Assembly: GCF_013087525.1 (NCBI RefSeq)
Contig: NZ_JABFCS010000001.1
Span: 248,001 to 312,000 of the forward strand
DNA from: Ramlibacter montanisoli
GTDB lineage: Bacteria > Pseudomonadota > Gammaproteobacteria > Burkholderiales > Burkholderiaceae_C
Reading direction: 5' to 3'
DNA length: 64,000 bases
Position 1 is the first letter of the stretch; each line of letters opens with the position of its first letter. The position numbers and the translations under genes were made by a program. Positions 46,930-58,973 of the stretch are shown in pieces. The notes below the pieces were generated by a model. It did not search any database. It was not told the DNA's origin and saw only the letters and a program-made list of their open reading frames with translations.

Positions 46930-48306
46930 GTTCCCGCATGCGCACGCTCTCCACGCTGGCAGGCGCCTTGCTGCTGGCCGGCTGTTCGATGATCCCGAAG
47001 TACGAGCGCCCCCGGCGCCCGTGGCGCCGGCCTTTCCCTTTCCCTCGGCGCAGCAGGGCACGCCCGCGTCCGAGCTGGCCTGGGACCAGTTCTTCGCCGA
47101 CACGCGCCTGCGTTCGCTGATCGCCAGCGCGCTGCGCAACAACCGCGACCTGCGCGTGGCGGTGCTGAACATCGCGCAGGCCCGCGCGCAGTACGACATC
47201 CGCAACGCCGACCGCTTCCCCACCGTGGGGGCAGGGCTCAGCGCCACGCGCGCGCCCGACACGCAGGGCAACCAGGCGACCACGCTGCAGGCCAGCGTGG
47301 CCTTCAGCAGCTGGGAGCTGGATTTCTTCGGCCGCATCGCCAGCCTGGGCGAAGCGGCGCTCGCGCAATACCTGGCGACCGAGGAAGGGCGCAAGGCGGC
47401 GCAGATCACCCTGGTGGCGAGCGTCGCCAACACCTGGCTGAACCTCGCGGCTGACGAGGAACTGCTGGCGCTGACGCGGCAGACGCTGGCCACGCGCGAG
47501 GAGTCGTTGCGCCTGACGCGCATGCGCTTCGAGGCGGGCGCTTCCTCGGAGATCGACTTCCGCCTCGCGCAGTCGCTGTTCGAGACCGCGCGGGCGACGC
47601 TGGCGCAGGTGCAGCGTCAACGCGCGACCGACCTCAATGCGCTCGCCCTGCTGGTGGGCGAGCCGGTGGCACCGGACTTCCAGGTCGGCATCACCACCGA
47701 AGGCGTGCAGTTGCCGGACGTGCCGGCCGGATTGCCGTCCGAGGTGCTGGTGCGCCGGCCGGACGTGCGTCAGGCGGAGCAGCAGCTGGTCGCGGCCAAC
47801 GCCAACATCGGCGCGGCGCGGGCAGCCTTCTTCCCCGCATCAGCCTGACGGCGGGCATAGGCACGGCCAGCCGCGACCTGGCGGGGCTGTTCACGGGAGG
47901 GTCGTGGGGCTACACCGTGGCGCCTTCGCTGCTGCAGCCGATCTTCGACGCCGGGCGCAACCGCGCGGGCCTGGCTTCTGCCGAAGCTTCGCGCGACATC
48001 GCCGTGGCGCAGTACGAGCGGGCGGTGCAGCAGGCCTTCCGCGACGTGGCGGATGCCCTCGCCGGCCGCGCGACCTATGGCGACCAGGTGCAGGCGCAGG
48101 CCAACGTGGTCGAGGCGGAGTCCGTGCGCTACCGGCTGGCGCGCCTGCGCTACGACAACGGCGTGGCCAGCTACCTGGACCTGCTGGATGCGCAGCGTTC
48201 GCTGTTCAACGCGCAGCAGGCGCTGGTGCAGGCACGGCTGGCGCGCCTGCAGAACCAGGTGCAGCTGTACCGCTCGCTGGGCGGCGGCTGGACGACGACG
48301 CCTTAG
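46926..48306 (+). CDS. RND outer-membrane efflux lipoprotein (OprM/TtgC-like, two frameshifts)
   Basis: TolC-type outer-membrane channel of the NodT family, about 461 residues after correction. The lipobox LLLAGC marks a lipoprotein. Two repeats of the outer-membrane efflux domain are visible, with SSWELDFFGRI and LLDAQRSLFNAQQALV. One C is missing at 47009-47013 and another at 47833-47836; restoring both gives one continuous protein. The ATG is coupled to the pump stop. It completes the tetR-adaptor-pump-channel cluster. Confidence 0.93.
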
Positions 48307-48404
48307 TCGCGCGCGAGCCGCTGCGCCGACATGGCCGCGGCGCGCACCCATTGGCCGATGCGGGACTGGGCGATGGAGGAGAGCAGGGAGACTGCGAGCA
48401 GCAT
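48303..48404 (-). CDS. candidate 33-residue small protein
   Basis: A short frame MLLAVSLLSSIAQSR... with a hydrophobic first half starts at ATG 48404, with a weak GGAAAAG site, and ends four bases inside the convergent channel gene. It could be a small membrane protein, but coding bias cannot be judged at this length. Confidence 0.25.
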   Translation of the reverse strand: MLLAVSLLSSIAQSRIGQWVRAAAMSAQRLARD

Positions 48405-48785
48405 TTTCTTTTCCGTCCGGGAAGTCGTTGGGGAACGGCGTGATCTTGGCGCGTGCGCCGGCCCAGGCTCGTCAGTGTTCTGCGCTGTTCGCAGTCGCAT
48501 GGTGCGCACTCCCGTAGGACGCGAGCTGACGAATCGCCACGGATTCCCTGCCATCCGGCGGCGCGAAGATGCCGTTTGACGGGTCGCGCCGAGCTGCTCC
48601 AAGGTTGCGCTGCACCTGGCTGGTGCAGCAATGGTCCGTTCGTCCGCCAAAGCCGACCGTCCATGGATGTAATAGGACAGAGTTGGTGCAGACAAGCGCC
48701 GTTCGCACCGCTGGCGACTGTCATATTTATTCGGATTACATCCGGTAACGTTGCGCAGGCACACAACAAGTGACGAGGGGCCGCC
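48405..48785. other. gene-free region ahead of the chemoreceptor
   Basis: About 380 bases without a credible gene. The right end (about 48715-48760) is distinctly AT-richer than the surroundings and is the likely promoter region of the chemoreceptor. I see no clear sigma-28 motif, terminator with a T run, or repeat. Confidence 0.5.
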
Positions 48786-50517
48786 ATGTTTTCGGGATTC
48801 AGGATTTCCACCAAGCTGCTCTTGCTGATCGGCGCATTGCTGGCCGGCATGCTGTTCGTCGGAAGCTACGGCATCCACGCCCTCCAGGGCGAACACGAGC
48901 GCGCCGCGCAGGCGCTGCAGCGCGAGCAGCAGTCCGCGCTGGCGGTGGACACCGCGCGCGAGGCGGCGGTCTCGTTCAAGATCCAGGTGCAGGAGTGGAA
49001 GAACATCCTGCTGCGTGGCCATGAAGCCGCCGACCATGCGCGCTACCTCGCGGGCTTCGACAAGCGCGCCGCCCTTGGTGGTCAAGGACCTCGAGCAACT
49101 GGAGAAGGCGATGCAGGCGCTGGACGTCGATCCCGCACCCGTCGCGGACGCGCGCCGCATGCACGCGGAGCTGGGGCGCCAGTACCAGGAGGCCCTCCGG
49201 CAGTTCGAGATCGGCAACCTGGCGAGCACCCAGGCCGTGGACCGCGCGGTGCGCGGCAAGGACCGCCCGCTGGACGAAAAGCTCGATGCGATCGTGGACA
49301 GCCTGCAGCAACTCGCGGCCAAGGAGCGCGCGCGCGTGGCCGAGGAAGCGGCGCAACAGGAGCGTACGGCGCTGCTCGTGATGGGCAGCGTGATGGCCGC
49401 CGTGCTCGTGGCGGGGCTGGCGCTGGGCCTGTGGATCGCCCGCGGCATCACGCAGCCGCTGCAGCAGGCCGTGCGGCTGTCGCGCCGGGTGGCCGACGGC
49501 GACCTGACGGTGGACCTGCAGGCGAGCGCGCGGGACGAGGTGGGCCTGCTGCTGCAGGCCATGTCCGAGATGACGGCCAACCTGCGTGGCGTGGTGGGCG
49601 AGGTCGTGGCCGGCGCCCATGCCGTGGCGGACAGCAGCGGGCAGATCGCCCAGGGCAACCTGGACCTGTCGCAGCGCACCGAGGAACAGGCCAGCACCCT
49701 GGAGGAGACGGCCAGCCAGATGGAGGAACTCACCACCACGGTGACCCAGAACGCCGACAACGCCAGGCAGGCCAGCCGAGTCGCCGTGGACGCGGCGGAG
49801 GTGGCGCGCAAGGGCGGCCGCGCGGTCGGCGAAGTGGTGCAGACCATGGACGGGATCTCCGAGGCCTCGCGCCGCATCGCCGACATCATCGGCGTGATCG
49901 ACGGCATCGCCTTCCAGACCAACATCCTGGCCCTCAATGCCGCCGTGGAAGCCGCGCGGGCCGGCGAGCAGGGGCGCGGCTTCGCCGTCGTCGCCACCGA
50001 GGTGCGCAACCTCGCGCAGCGCAGCGCGGCGGCGGCCAAGGAGATCAAGGGATTGATCGGCGACTCCGTCGGCAAGGTCGACGCCGGCGCACGCCAGGTG
50101 GGCGAAGCCGGCCGCACGATGGAGGAGATCGTCGCTTCCGTGAAGCAGGTGAGCGAGCTGATCGCCGAGATCGCGGCGGCCAGCCAGGAGCAGAGCGCCG
50201 GCATCGAGCAGGTCAACACCGCCGTCACGCAGATGGACCAGGTCGTGCAGCAGAACGCTTCCCTCGTGGAAGAGGCGACCGCCGCGACCGAATCCATGAA
50301 AGCGCAGGCCGGCGCGTTGCTGCAGGTCGTGTCGCGGTTCCGCCTGCGGAAGGACGACGCCGTGCAGCGCGCCGAATCCCGTCCGCATCAGGCCTCCGCC
50401 GCGCCTGGGACCTTGCGCGCGGGACGGCCCCTGGTGGCCATGGCTGCGATGCCTGCGCCCGCGCTGGCCGCGCAGGGCGGCGGCGCGACGGCCGGCGGCA
50501 ACTGGCGGGAGTTCTGA
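48786..50517 (+). CDS. methyl-accepting chemotaxis protein (frameshifted)
   Basis: A roughly 577-residue chemoreceptor: first helix at residues 8-28, helical periplasmic sensor, second helix near 49375-49430 ([20 protein letters not shown]), HAMP domain, then the signalling hairpin with the conserved tip [23 protein letters not shown] split by the usual linkers. It ends in NWREF, close to the NWETF pentapeptide that tethers CheR/CheB. An extra base near 49072 splits the sensor domain. No che genes are nearby apart from the CheY-like gene. Confidence 0.92.
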
Positions 50518-50524
50518 CCGCCGG

Positions 50525-50830
50525 CTACAGCAGCTCGGTCACATGCGCCCGCACGACCAGTTCCTGCTGGCGGAAACGGGCGCAAAGCTGCGCGCGGTAG
50601 CCGGCCCACCACGGGCGGTCCAGCTGGTCGACCATGACCTCGTAGACGACGATGTCGTCGCGCTCGACGCCGCCCCCGTCGTCCCACAGGCCCCTGGCCG
50701 GCGCCCGGGTGTAGGCGGTGAGGCCGCCGAAGCGATCCACCAGTTCCTGCCGGACGGCGTCGAACAGCGCCTGCGGCAGCCGGGTGCCGTCGGGTGCGGC
50801 CAGCGGGAGCAGGATCTGCACGAGGTGCAT
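50525..50830 (-). CDS. conserved hypothetical protein
   Basis: The 101-residue product MHLVQILLPLAAPDG...RAHVTELL has a compact alpha/beta look, with GGLTAYTRAPARGLW and WWAGYRAQLCARFRQQ segments suggesting a small ferredoxin-like fold. I do not recognise a named family. It is convergent with the chemoreceptor gene and divergent from the receiver protein at 50930. Confidence 0.6.
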   Translation of the reverse strand: MHLVQILLPLAAPDGTRLPQALFDAVRQELVDRFGGLTAYTRAPARGLWDDGGGVERDDIVVYEVMVDQLDRPWWAGYRAQLCARFRQQELVVRAHVTELL

Positions 50831-50929
50831 GTTGCAGCCAGCATAAGCGAACGACTGAAACCGGTGGTACTTTCGCCCCGCGAGCTCGGGTATTACACTC
50901 GACCTCCCCAAGCACCACGGTGCCATTCC

Positions 50930-51328
50930 ATGATCGACCGGACCCAGCACAGCGTCGTCCTGGTGGTGGACGACAACGAGGCCACCCGGTACTCGACCGC
51001 CCGCAACCTCCGCGCGGCCGGATTCAACGTGGTGCAGGCTTCCGCCGGCGCGGAAGCCCTGGAACTGGTGGAGTTCGTCTCCGCCGTCATCCTGGACGTG
51101 CACCTGCCCGACCTGCTGGGCTTCGAGGTCTGCCGGCTGCTGCGCAGCAAGGCGACCACCGCCGACCTGCCCGTGGTCTATGTGTCCGCGATGTACGTGT
51201 CCGAGTCGGACCAGCAGGCCGGCATGCAGGCAGGGGGCAATGCCTACCTGGTATCGCCGGTCGACCCGGAGGCCATGCTGGCCACGCTGGACCACCTGAT
51301 CGGCGACCGGCCCACGGTCACCCACTGA
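50930..51328 (+). CDS. single-domain response regulator (CheY-like)
   Basis: The 132-residue stand-alone receiver has VVDDNE near residue 13 and phospho-acceptor Asp in VILDVHLPD near 58. The usual Lys in the KP motif is replaced: the region reads YLVSPVDPE, with Ser before Pro, so phosphorylation chemistry or signalling may be altered. No output domain or adjacent kinase is present; the nearby chemoreceptor is a possible functional partner. Confidence 0.85.
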   Translation: MIDRTQHSVVLVVDDNEATRYSTARNLRAAGFNVVQASAGAEALELVEFVSAVILDVHLPDLLGFEVCRLLRSKATTADLPVVYVSAMYVSESDQQAGMQAGGNAYLVSPVDPEAMLATLDHLIGDRPTVTH

Positions 51329-51338
51329 GCGCAGGCTC

Positions 51339-52123
51339 CTAGACGACCATCGGGGTGCTCGCCCCGTCCATGGAGATCACCGCGCCGGAGACATAGGACG
51401 CGCGCGGCGAAGCCAGGAACACCACCACCGCCGCCACTTCCTCGGGTTGCGCAGCCGCCCCAGCGGCAGCTTCTGCTGCGCCTGCTGCAGCACCTCCTCG
51501 GGCGTGCTGTTGCGCAGGCGCGCGTCGGCGGCCAGTCCCTCGGCCAGCCGGTCGGTGAGCGTCAGCGTCGGGTTCACCGCGTTCACGCGCACGCCGCTCG
51601 GGCCCCAGGCAGCGGCGAGACCTGCACTGGCCAGCATCAGCGCCGCGTTGGCCGCGCCGCCCGGCAGGTGCGTGGGCGTCGCGACCTTGCCGCCCATGCC
51701 GATCACGTTGACGATCACGCCGCGGCCGCGCGCGCCCATGCGCCGCACCACCGGGTCCATCACGTGCACGTAGGTGAAGAACTTGGCCTCCATGGCTTCA
51801 TGCCAGGCCTGTGGCTCCAGTTCCGCGAACGGCGTGCGGCGGGCGGCGCCGGCGGAGTTCACCAGCACGTCGATCGGTCCGTGGGCGCGCTCGGCTTCCT
51901 CCACCATGCGCAGAGCCGCGGCCGGATCGCGCAGGTCCGCGCAGAGGCCGGCCACGGCCGCCTGCGCACCGAGGCCGGTGCGCGCCTGTTCCATGCGGGC
52001 GGGGTCGCGCCCGACCAGCGTCACCTTGCAGCCCTCGCGCAGGAATTCGCGGGCGCAGGCCAGGCCGATGCCGCGGCTGCCGCCGGTCACCAGCACGTGC
52101 TGGCCTTGGAGGTGCAGGTCCAT
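51339..52123 (-). CDS. SDR-family protein lacking the YxxxK catalytic motif (frameshifted)
   Basis: A Rossmann-fold protein of about 262 residues with the nucleotide motif TGGSRGIG near residue 13 and the structural NSAG near 88. The C-terminus reads VSGAVISMDGASTPMVV after restoring one base near 51443. Where a classical SDR has Ser, Tyr-x3-Lys, this has GMGGKVATPTHLPGGAANAAL: neither Tyr nor Lys is present. It may be a binding protein or use other chemistry. It lies 10 bases downstream of the quinone oxidoreductase. Confidence 0.85.
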
Positions 52124-52133
52124 GTCTTGTCCT

Positions 52134-53120
52134 TCAGGGAATGTCGAGAACCACGTTGCCCAGCACGGTGCCCTGTTCCACCAGCTCGTGGGCGCGGGCG
52201 ATGTCGGCCAGCGGCAGGCGCTGTGCCACGGTGTGCTGCAGCGCGCCTTCGCGCAGCAGCGCGTCGAGTTCGCGCAGGCCGGCGGCGCGGTCCTCCTCGC
52301 CGATCTCGTAGATGAAGACGAACTTCAGCGTGATGCGGTTGCGCATGAACCACCAGGTGGGCAGGGTCGCTTCCATCGCACCCATGCCGTAGACGACGAT
52401 GGTCGCGCCCGGACGCACGCAGGCGGGGTACAGGCCGACGTTCGCCGTGAGGTCCATCTCGATCACGGCATCGACGCGGCGGCCGCCGGTGAGCGCCTTC
52501 ACCCGCGCACCCACGTCCTCGCTGCGGTAGCGGATCACGTGGTCGGCGCCGGCGCGGCGTGCGTGTTCCGCCTTGGCGTCGGTGCTGACCGTGGTGAGCA
52601 CGGTGGCGCCCTTGCGCTTGGCGAGCTGGATCGCATAGTGGCTCACCGAGCCCGCACCGCCTGCGACCAGCACCGTCGTGCCGGGCGCGATCTGCGCCTG
52701 GCGTACCGCCTGCAACGCGGTGAACGCGGGGATGCCCAGGCAGGCGGCTTCGGCGTCGCCCAGGGCATCGGGCATCTTCACCGCCAGCGCGGAGGGCAGG
52801 GCGATGTATTGCGCGGCCGTGCCGAAGGGGCGGTTCCACTGCCCGTTCCAGATCCACACGCGCTCGCCGACGCGGCTGGCCGGCACGCCCTCGCCGACCG
52901 CATCGATGGTGCCGGCGCCGTCGCTGTGCGGGATCACCAAGGGCCAGGCGAGCGGCGGCCGCCCGGGGCCGCCCCGGCGCGTCTTGTAGTCGGAGGGATT
53001 GACGCCCGAGGTGCGCAGCCGCACCCGCACCTCGCCGGGACCCGGCTGCGGCATGGGCTGCTCGCCGACCACCAGCACTTCGGCCGCGGGACCTTGCCGG
53101 GTATAGAACGCTGCCTGCAT
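52134..53120 (-). CDS. NADPH:quinone reductase-like (MDR superfamily)
   Basis: The 328-residue zinc-independent medium-chain reductase has the catalytic-domain marks GPGEVRVRLRTSGVNPSDYKTR and HSDGAGTIDAVGEGV, and the nucleotide motif VLVAGGAGSVSHYAIQLAK (AxxGxxG-like). Zinc-binding cysteines are absent, as in QOR proteins. It probably reduces quinones or enones with NADPH. The SDR gene follows on the same strand. Confidence 0.9.
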   Translation of the reverse strand: MQAAFYTRQGPAAEVLVVGEQPMPQPGPGEVRVRLRTSGVNPSDYKTRRGGPGRPPLAWPLVIPHSDGAGTIDAVGEGVPASRVGERVWIWNGQWNRPFGTAAQYIALPSALAVKMPDALGDAEAACLGIPAFTALQAVRQAQIAPGTTVLVAGGAGSVSHYAIQLAKRKGATVLTTVSTDAKAEHARRAGADHVIRYRSEDVGARVKALTGGRRVDAVIEMDLTANVGLYPACVRPGATIVVYGMGAMEATLPTWWFMRNRITLKFVFIYEIGEEDRAAGLRELDALLREGALQHTVAQRLPLADIARAHELVEQGTVLGNVVLDIP

Positions 53121-53152
53121 GCGGGGACCTCCTTGGTGGCCGCTAGGTTACG

Positions 53153-54367
53153 TCAAGCCTGCGCGCGGCGCAGCAGGGCGCGCGCGAAGCCCCAGCACAC
53201 CAGCGGCAGCGCGACCGCCGGCACCAGCAGCAGCGGCAGCGCCCCGGCATGGTCGTAGGCGAAGCCGGCCAGCGAGACGCCGATGGCCTGGCCGTTGAAC
53301 AGGGCGAAGGCGAACAGGGCCATCGCCGTGCCGCGCATCGAAGGGGCCATCTGGGTGGCATTGGTCTGCAGCGTGTTGTGGACCAGGTAGGTGCCGAAGC
53401 CCACCACCAGCGCCACCGGCGCCGCCAGCCAGGCCACCGGCGAGCCCCACCAGGCGAGGAAGCCCAGGCCCATCACGATGCCGCCGGTGAACACCATGCG
53501 GCGCTCGCCGAAGCGGCGCACCACATGGGCGGCGACCATCGCATAGAACAGTCCGCCGACGGCGTACAGCGCGATCAGGGCGGAGGCCGTGGACAGCGCG
53601 AGGCCAAAGCGCTGGTGCAGGTAGGTCGGCAGGAAGGCCAGCGGCCCGAGCAGCAGCAGGCCCTCTGCGAACACGGTGGCGATCACGATGCGCGCCCAGG
53701 GGATGGCGAGCACCGAGCCGAGCTGCGTGACGAAGGCGAAGCGGCCCTTGCCGCGCAGCGGCGGCGCCGACGGGATGTGCCGCAGGCGCGCCAGCAGCAG
53801 CAGCGACACCACCACGTAGCCCGCGCACAGGGCCGCGAAGGCGCCGCGCCAGCCCAGGGGCGTGTCGGCGAACAGGCCACCGGCCAGCTGCCCGGCCGCC
53901 ATGCCGGAGAGCGTGCCCATCAACAGGCGGGCCAGCGTCGCCTGCCGCTGCTCGTAGTGCACGGCGTCGCCGATCCAGGCGATCGCCAGCGGGATCACGC
54001 CGGCCGCGGCCATGCCCCAGAGCACGCGCAGGCGCACCAGCGCGTCGAAGCCGGGCGCCAGCGCGCAGGCCAGCGAGGTGAGGGCGCAGGCGAACAGCGC
54101 CGCGCACATCACGCGCGCCTTGCCGTAGCGGTCCCCCAGCGGCCCGAACAGCAGTTGCGAGACGCCATAGGCGACGGCGAAGGTCAGCACCACCTGTCCG
54201 GCGGTCCCGGGCGTGATCGCGAAGTCGCTGGCCAGCCGGGGTAGCAGCCCGTCGCAGATGCGCAGGGCGGCGCCGCTGAAGAAGCTGGCGATGGCCAGCA
54301 GGGTGACGGCGGCGCGGGTCGCGGCCTGGGTGTCGGTGGCGGGGGAAGCGGCTGCGGGGGAGGTCAC
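53153..54367 (-). CDS. MFS transporter
   Basis: The 404-residue major facilitator has twelve predicted helices. The loop 2-3 signature is GPLGDRYGKARV and a weaker copy lies between helices 8 and 9 (AAHVVRRFGERR). It resembles drug/proton antiporters of the DHA1 type; the substrate is unknown. It is upstream of the quinone oxidoreductase by 32 bases and may share its transcript. Confidence 0.9.
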   Translation of the reverse strand: MTSPAAASPATDTQAATRAAVTLLAIASFFSGAALRICDGLLPRLASDFAITPGTAGQVVLTFAVAYGVSQLLFGPLGDRYGKARVMCAALFACALTSLACALAPGFDALVRLRVLWGMAAAGVIPLAIAWIGDAVHYEQRQATLARLLMGTLSGMAAGQLAGGLFADTPLGWRGAFAALCAGYVVVSLLLLARLRHIPSAPPLRGKGRFAFVTQLGSVLAIPWARIVIATVFAEGLLLLGPLAFLPTYLHQRFGLALSTASALIALYAVGGLFYAMVAAHVVRRFGERRMVFTGGIVMGLGFLAWWGSPVAWLAAPVALVVGFGTYLVHNTLQTNATQMAPSMRGTAMALFAFALFNGQAIGVSLAGFAYDHAGALPLLLVPAVALPLVCWGFARALLRRAQA

Positions 54368-54461
54368 GGGCGATCCTACAACGCGCCAGCAGCGCCTGCC
54401 GGCACAGCAATTGGCGCCGTCCTACGAAGCGTCCTGCGCGGCCGCGCGACCATTGCAACCC

Positions 54462-54829
54462 ATGAATCTTCCCCGCGTCCAGCTCATCGCCGGTGAGCAC
54501 GAGATCCAGGTGTACGTGGCCCGCAGCCGGGAGGAACGGGCCCTGGGGCTGATGCACCGCCGCGAACTGCCGGAAGACGAGGGCATGCTGTTCATGACCG
54601 ACCGCTGCGCCGTGCAGCGCTTCTGGATGAAGGACACGCCGCTGCCCCTGTCGATCGCCTTCCTGCAGGAGGACGGCACCATCCTGAAGATCGCCGACCT
54701 GGAGCCGCACGACCTGGAGGCGGAGTCCTCTGAGCACCCGGTGCGCTTCGTGCTGGAGATGAACCGCGGCTGGTTCGACGAGCGCGGCATCCGCCCGGGA
54801 ACGCGGTTGGCCGGTCCGGTCTTCCTGGA

Positions 54830-54833
<4 letters not shown>
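54462..54833 (+). CDS. DUF192 family protein
   Basis: The 123-residue protein has the DUF192 core: [41 protein letters not shown] and [15 protein letters not shown]. Unlike many members it shows no signal peptide from this start. Function is not established. Its stop overlaps the GTG of glgX (GTGA), so the two are coupled. Confidence 0.88.
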
Positions 54834-56985
<2,152 letters not shown>

Positions 56986-56988
56986 CGG

Positions 56989-57757
56989 CTAGGTGAGGAA
57001 ACGCGTCACCGCTTCGATCACCACCTTCGGCTGGTCCTTGTGCGGAGAATGCCCGCACTGCGGAATCTCCAGCAACTGCGCCTGCGGCACCCGCCGGGCG
57101 ATGCCGCGGATCTGCTCCAGCGTGCCGTATTCGTCGTCCACCCCTGGATCGCCAGCAGCGGACAGCGGATCGCGCGAATCTCCTCCTCGATGGACCAGTC
57201 GCGGAAGGCGGCGTCCAGCCAGACCTCGTTCCAGCCCCAGAAGGCCGAATCGGGATCCTCGTGGTAGCGGCCCAGGCGCTGTTTCAGGTCCGTCTCGAGA
57301 TACACCCGCCGCGCTTCGCGGATGCTGGAGACCGAAATGTCCTCCACCAGGATGTGCGGCGCGAGCACGACCGCGCCGCGCAAGGCCTCGGGGAAGAAGG
57401 AGGCGTACAGCAGTGCGATCGAGCCGCCATCGCTGTGCCCGAACAGCCAGGGCCGCTCGATGCCCAGCGCGCGCAGCAGCGCGGGCAGCACCTCGCGCGC
57501 CTGCCGGTGCATGAAATCGGGAGCCCACTTCTCGCCCGCCGGCCGCGGCGTGGAGCGGCCGTAGCCCGGGCGCGAATACACCAGGCCGCGCACGCCCGCC
57601 GCGTCGCACAGGCGCGCCGGGAAGTCGCGCCACATCGCGACCGAGCCCAGGCCCTCGTGCAGGAAGACCAGCACGGGCGCGTCCTCGGCGGCGCGGCCGG
57701 TCCATTCGTATTCGATGCGCAGGGGGCACTGTCGACGGTCAGGGAAGCGAATGCCAT
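56989..57757 (-). CDS. alpha/beta hydrolase (two frameshifts)
   Basis: A hydrolase of about 256 residues with oxyanion region FLHEGLGSVAMW, nucleophile elbow FGHSDGGS near residue 100 and catalytic His in PQCGHSPHKDQP near the end. The Asp is probably in VDDEYGTLE. One base is missing at 57722-57726 and one at 57141-57144; with both restored the protein reads through. The substrate is unknown. It is convergent with glgX and divergent from the DAHP synthase. Confidence 0.87.
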
Positions 57758-57791
57758 GGACAGCCAATATAGTGCAGGCCAGGAGAACGCC

Positions 57792-58898
57792 ATGAGCCCC
57801 ACCACCGCCGCGCGCCCGGAAGGCGCCGAGGAAATGCCCCAGGCCACCCGGCTGGACGACGTGCGCATCCGCGAGGTGCGCCCGCTGATCTCGCCGGCGC
57901 TGCTGCAGTACGAGCTGCCGGCCGACGATGCCGTGCAGGCCTTCGTCGAGCGCAGCCGCAACGAAGTGGCCGCCGTCGTGCACGGCACCGACCCGCGCCT
58001 GCTGGCCGTGGTCGGGCCGTGCTCGATCCACGACCACGAGCAGGCACTCGAATACGCTCGACGGCTGCGGGCGCTGGCCGACGAACTGCGCGAGGACCTG
58101 CTGCTGGTGATGCGCGTCTACTTCGAGAAGCCGCGCACCACGGTCGGCTGGAAGGGCTTCATCAACGACCCGCGGCTGGATGGCAGCTTCCGCATCAACG
58201 AGGGCCTGCGCCTGGCGCGCCAGCTGCTGCTGGAGGTCGCGCAGCTCGGGCTGCCCGCGGGCACCGAGTTCCTCGACCTGCTCAGTCCCCAGTACATCTC
58301 GGACCTGATCAGCTGGGGCGCGATCGGCGCCCGCACCACCGAGAGCCCGAGCCACCGCCAGCTCGCCTCCGGCCTGAGCTGCCCGATCGGCTTCAAGAAC
58401 GGCACCGACGGCAGCGTGCAGATGGCGGCCGACGCGCTGATCGCCTGCCGCGCGCCGCACGCCTTCATGGGCATGACCAAGATGGGCCAGGCGGCGGTGT
58501 TCGAGACCACCGGCAACGAGGACTGCCACATCATCCTGCGCGGCGGCTCGCGCGGGCCGAACTACGGCGCCGCGGAGATCGAGTCGGCCTGCGCGCTCCT
58601 GCGCAAGAGCGGCGTGAGCGAGCGCGTCATGGTCGACTGCTCGCACGCCAATTCCGCCAAGGACTGGCGCCGGCAGGTGGAGGTCGCGCGCGATCTCGCG
58701 CGGCAGGTCGCGGCGGGGGACAGCCGCATCATGGGCACCATGATCGAGAGCCACCTGGAGGCGGGGCGGCAGGACCTCAAGCCCGGCGTGCCGCTGGCGC
58801 GCGGCGTGTCCATCACCGATGGATGCATCGGCTGGGGGCAGACGGAGGAGGTGTTGCGGGAGCTGGCGGGGGCGGTGCGAATTCGCAGGGGCTCGTAG
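57792..58898 (+). CDS. aroG: 3-deoxy-7-phosphoheptulonate (DAHP) synthase, class I
   Basis: First enzyme of the shikimate pathway, joining phosphoenolpyruvate and erythrose 4-phosphate. The 368-residue protein has the metal and substrate motifs GPCSIHD, KPRTTVGWKG, GARTTESPSHR, GSRGPNYG and DCSHANS. It is the AroF/G/H type; which feedback class it belongs to cannot be told with confidence, so the symbol is nominal. The ATG follows an AGGAG site. Its TAG lies in a palindrome shared with the convergent gene. Confidence 0.93.
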   Translation: MSPTTAARPEGAEEMPQATRLDDVRIREVRPLISPALLQYELPADDAVQAFVERSRNEVAAVVHGTDPRLLAVVGPCSIHDHEQALEYARRLRALADELREDLLLVMRVYFEKPRTTVGWKGFINDPRLDGSFRINEGLRLARQLLLEVAQLGLPAGTEFLDLLSPQYISDLISWGAIGARTTESPSHRQLASGLSCPIGFKNGTDGSVQMAADALIACRAPHAFMGMTKMGQAAVFETTGNEDCHIILRGGSRGPNYGAAEIESACALLRKSGVSERVMVDCSHANSAKDWRRQVEVARDLARQVAAGDSRIMGTMIESHLEAGRQDLKPGVPLARGVSITDGCIGWGQTEEVLRELAGAVRIRRGS

Positions 58899-58973
58899 GC
58901 TGGCGGTGCGAGCGCAGCGGCACCCCAGCGATACGCGAAGCGCTGGGGTTCGCCTCGCTCACCACCAGCCTAC
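58895..58973. repeat. REP-like palindrome carrying both stop codons
   Basis: The outer arms GTAGGCTGG and CCAGCCTAC extend inward with one mismatch and one indel for about 20 bases. The centre is the perfect stem CCCCAGCG-ATACGCGAAG-CGCTGGGG. The TAG in each arm is the stop codon of the gene entering from that side. It may act as a two-way terminator. Confidence 0.7.

Noticed and set aside
42258..47120. A 1620-residue open frame on the plus strand over the efflux operon
   Set aside because: It is a GC-rich shadow of the adaptor and pump genes, with Arg/Gly-rich translation and no domain.
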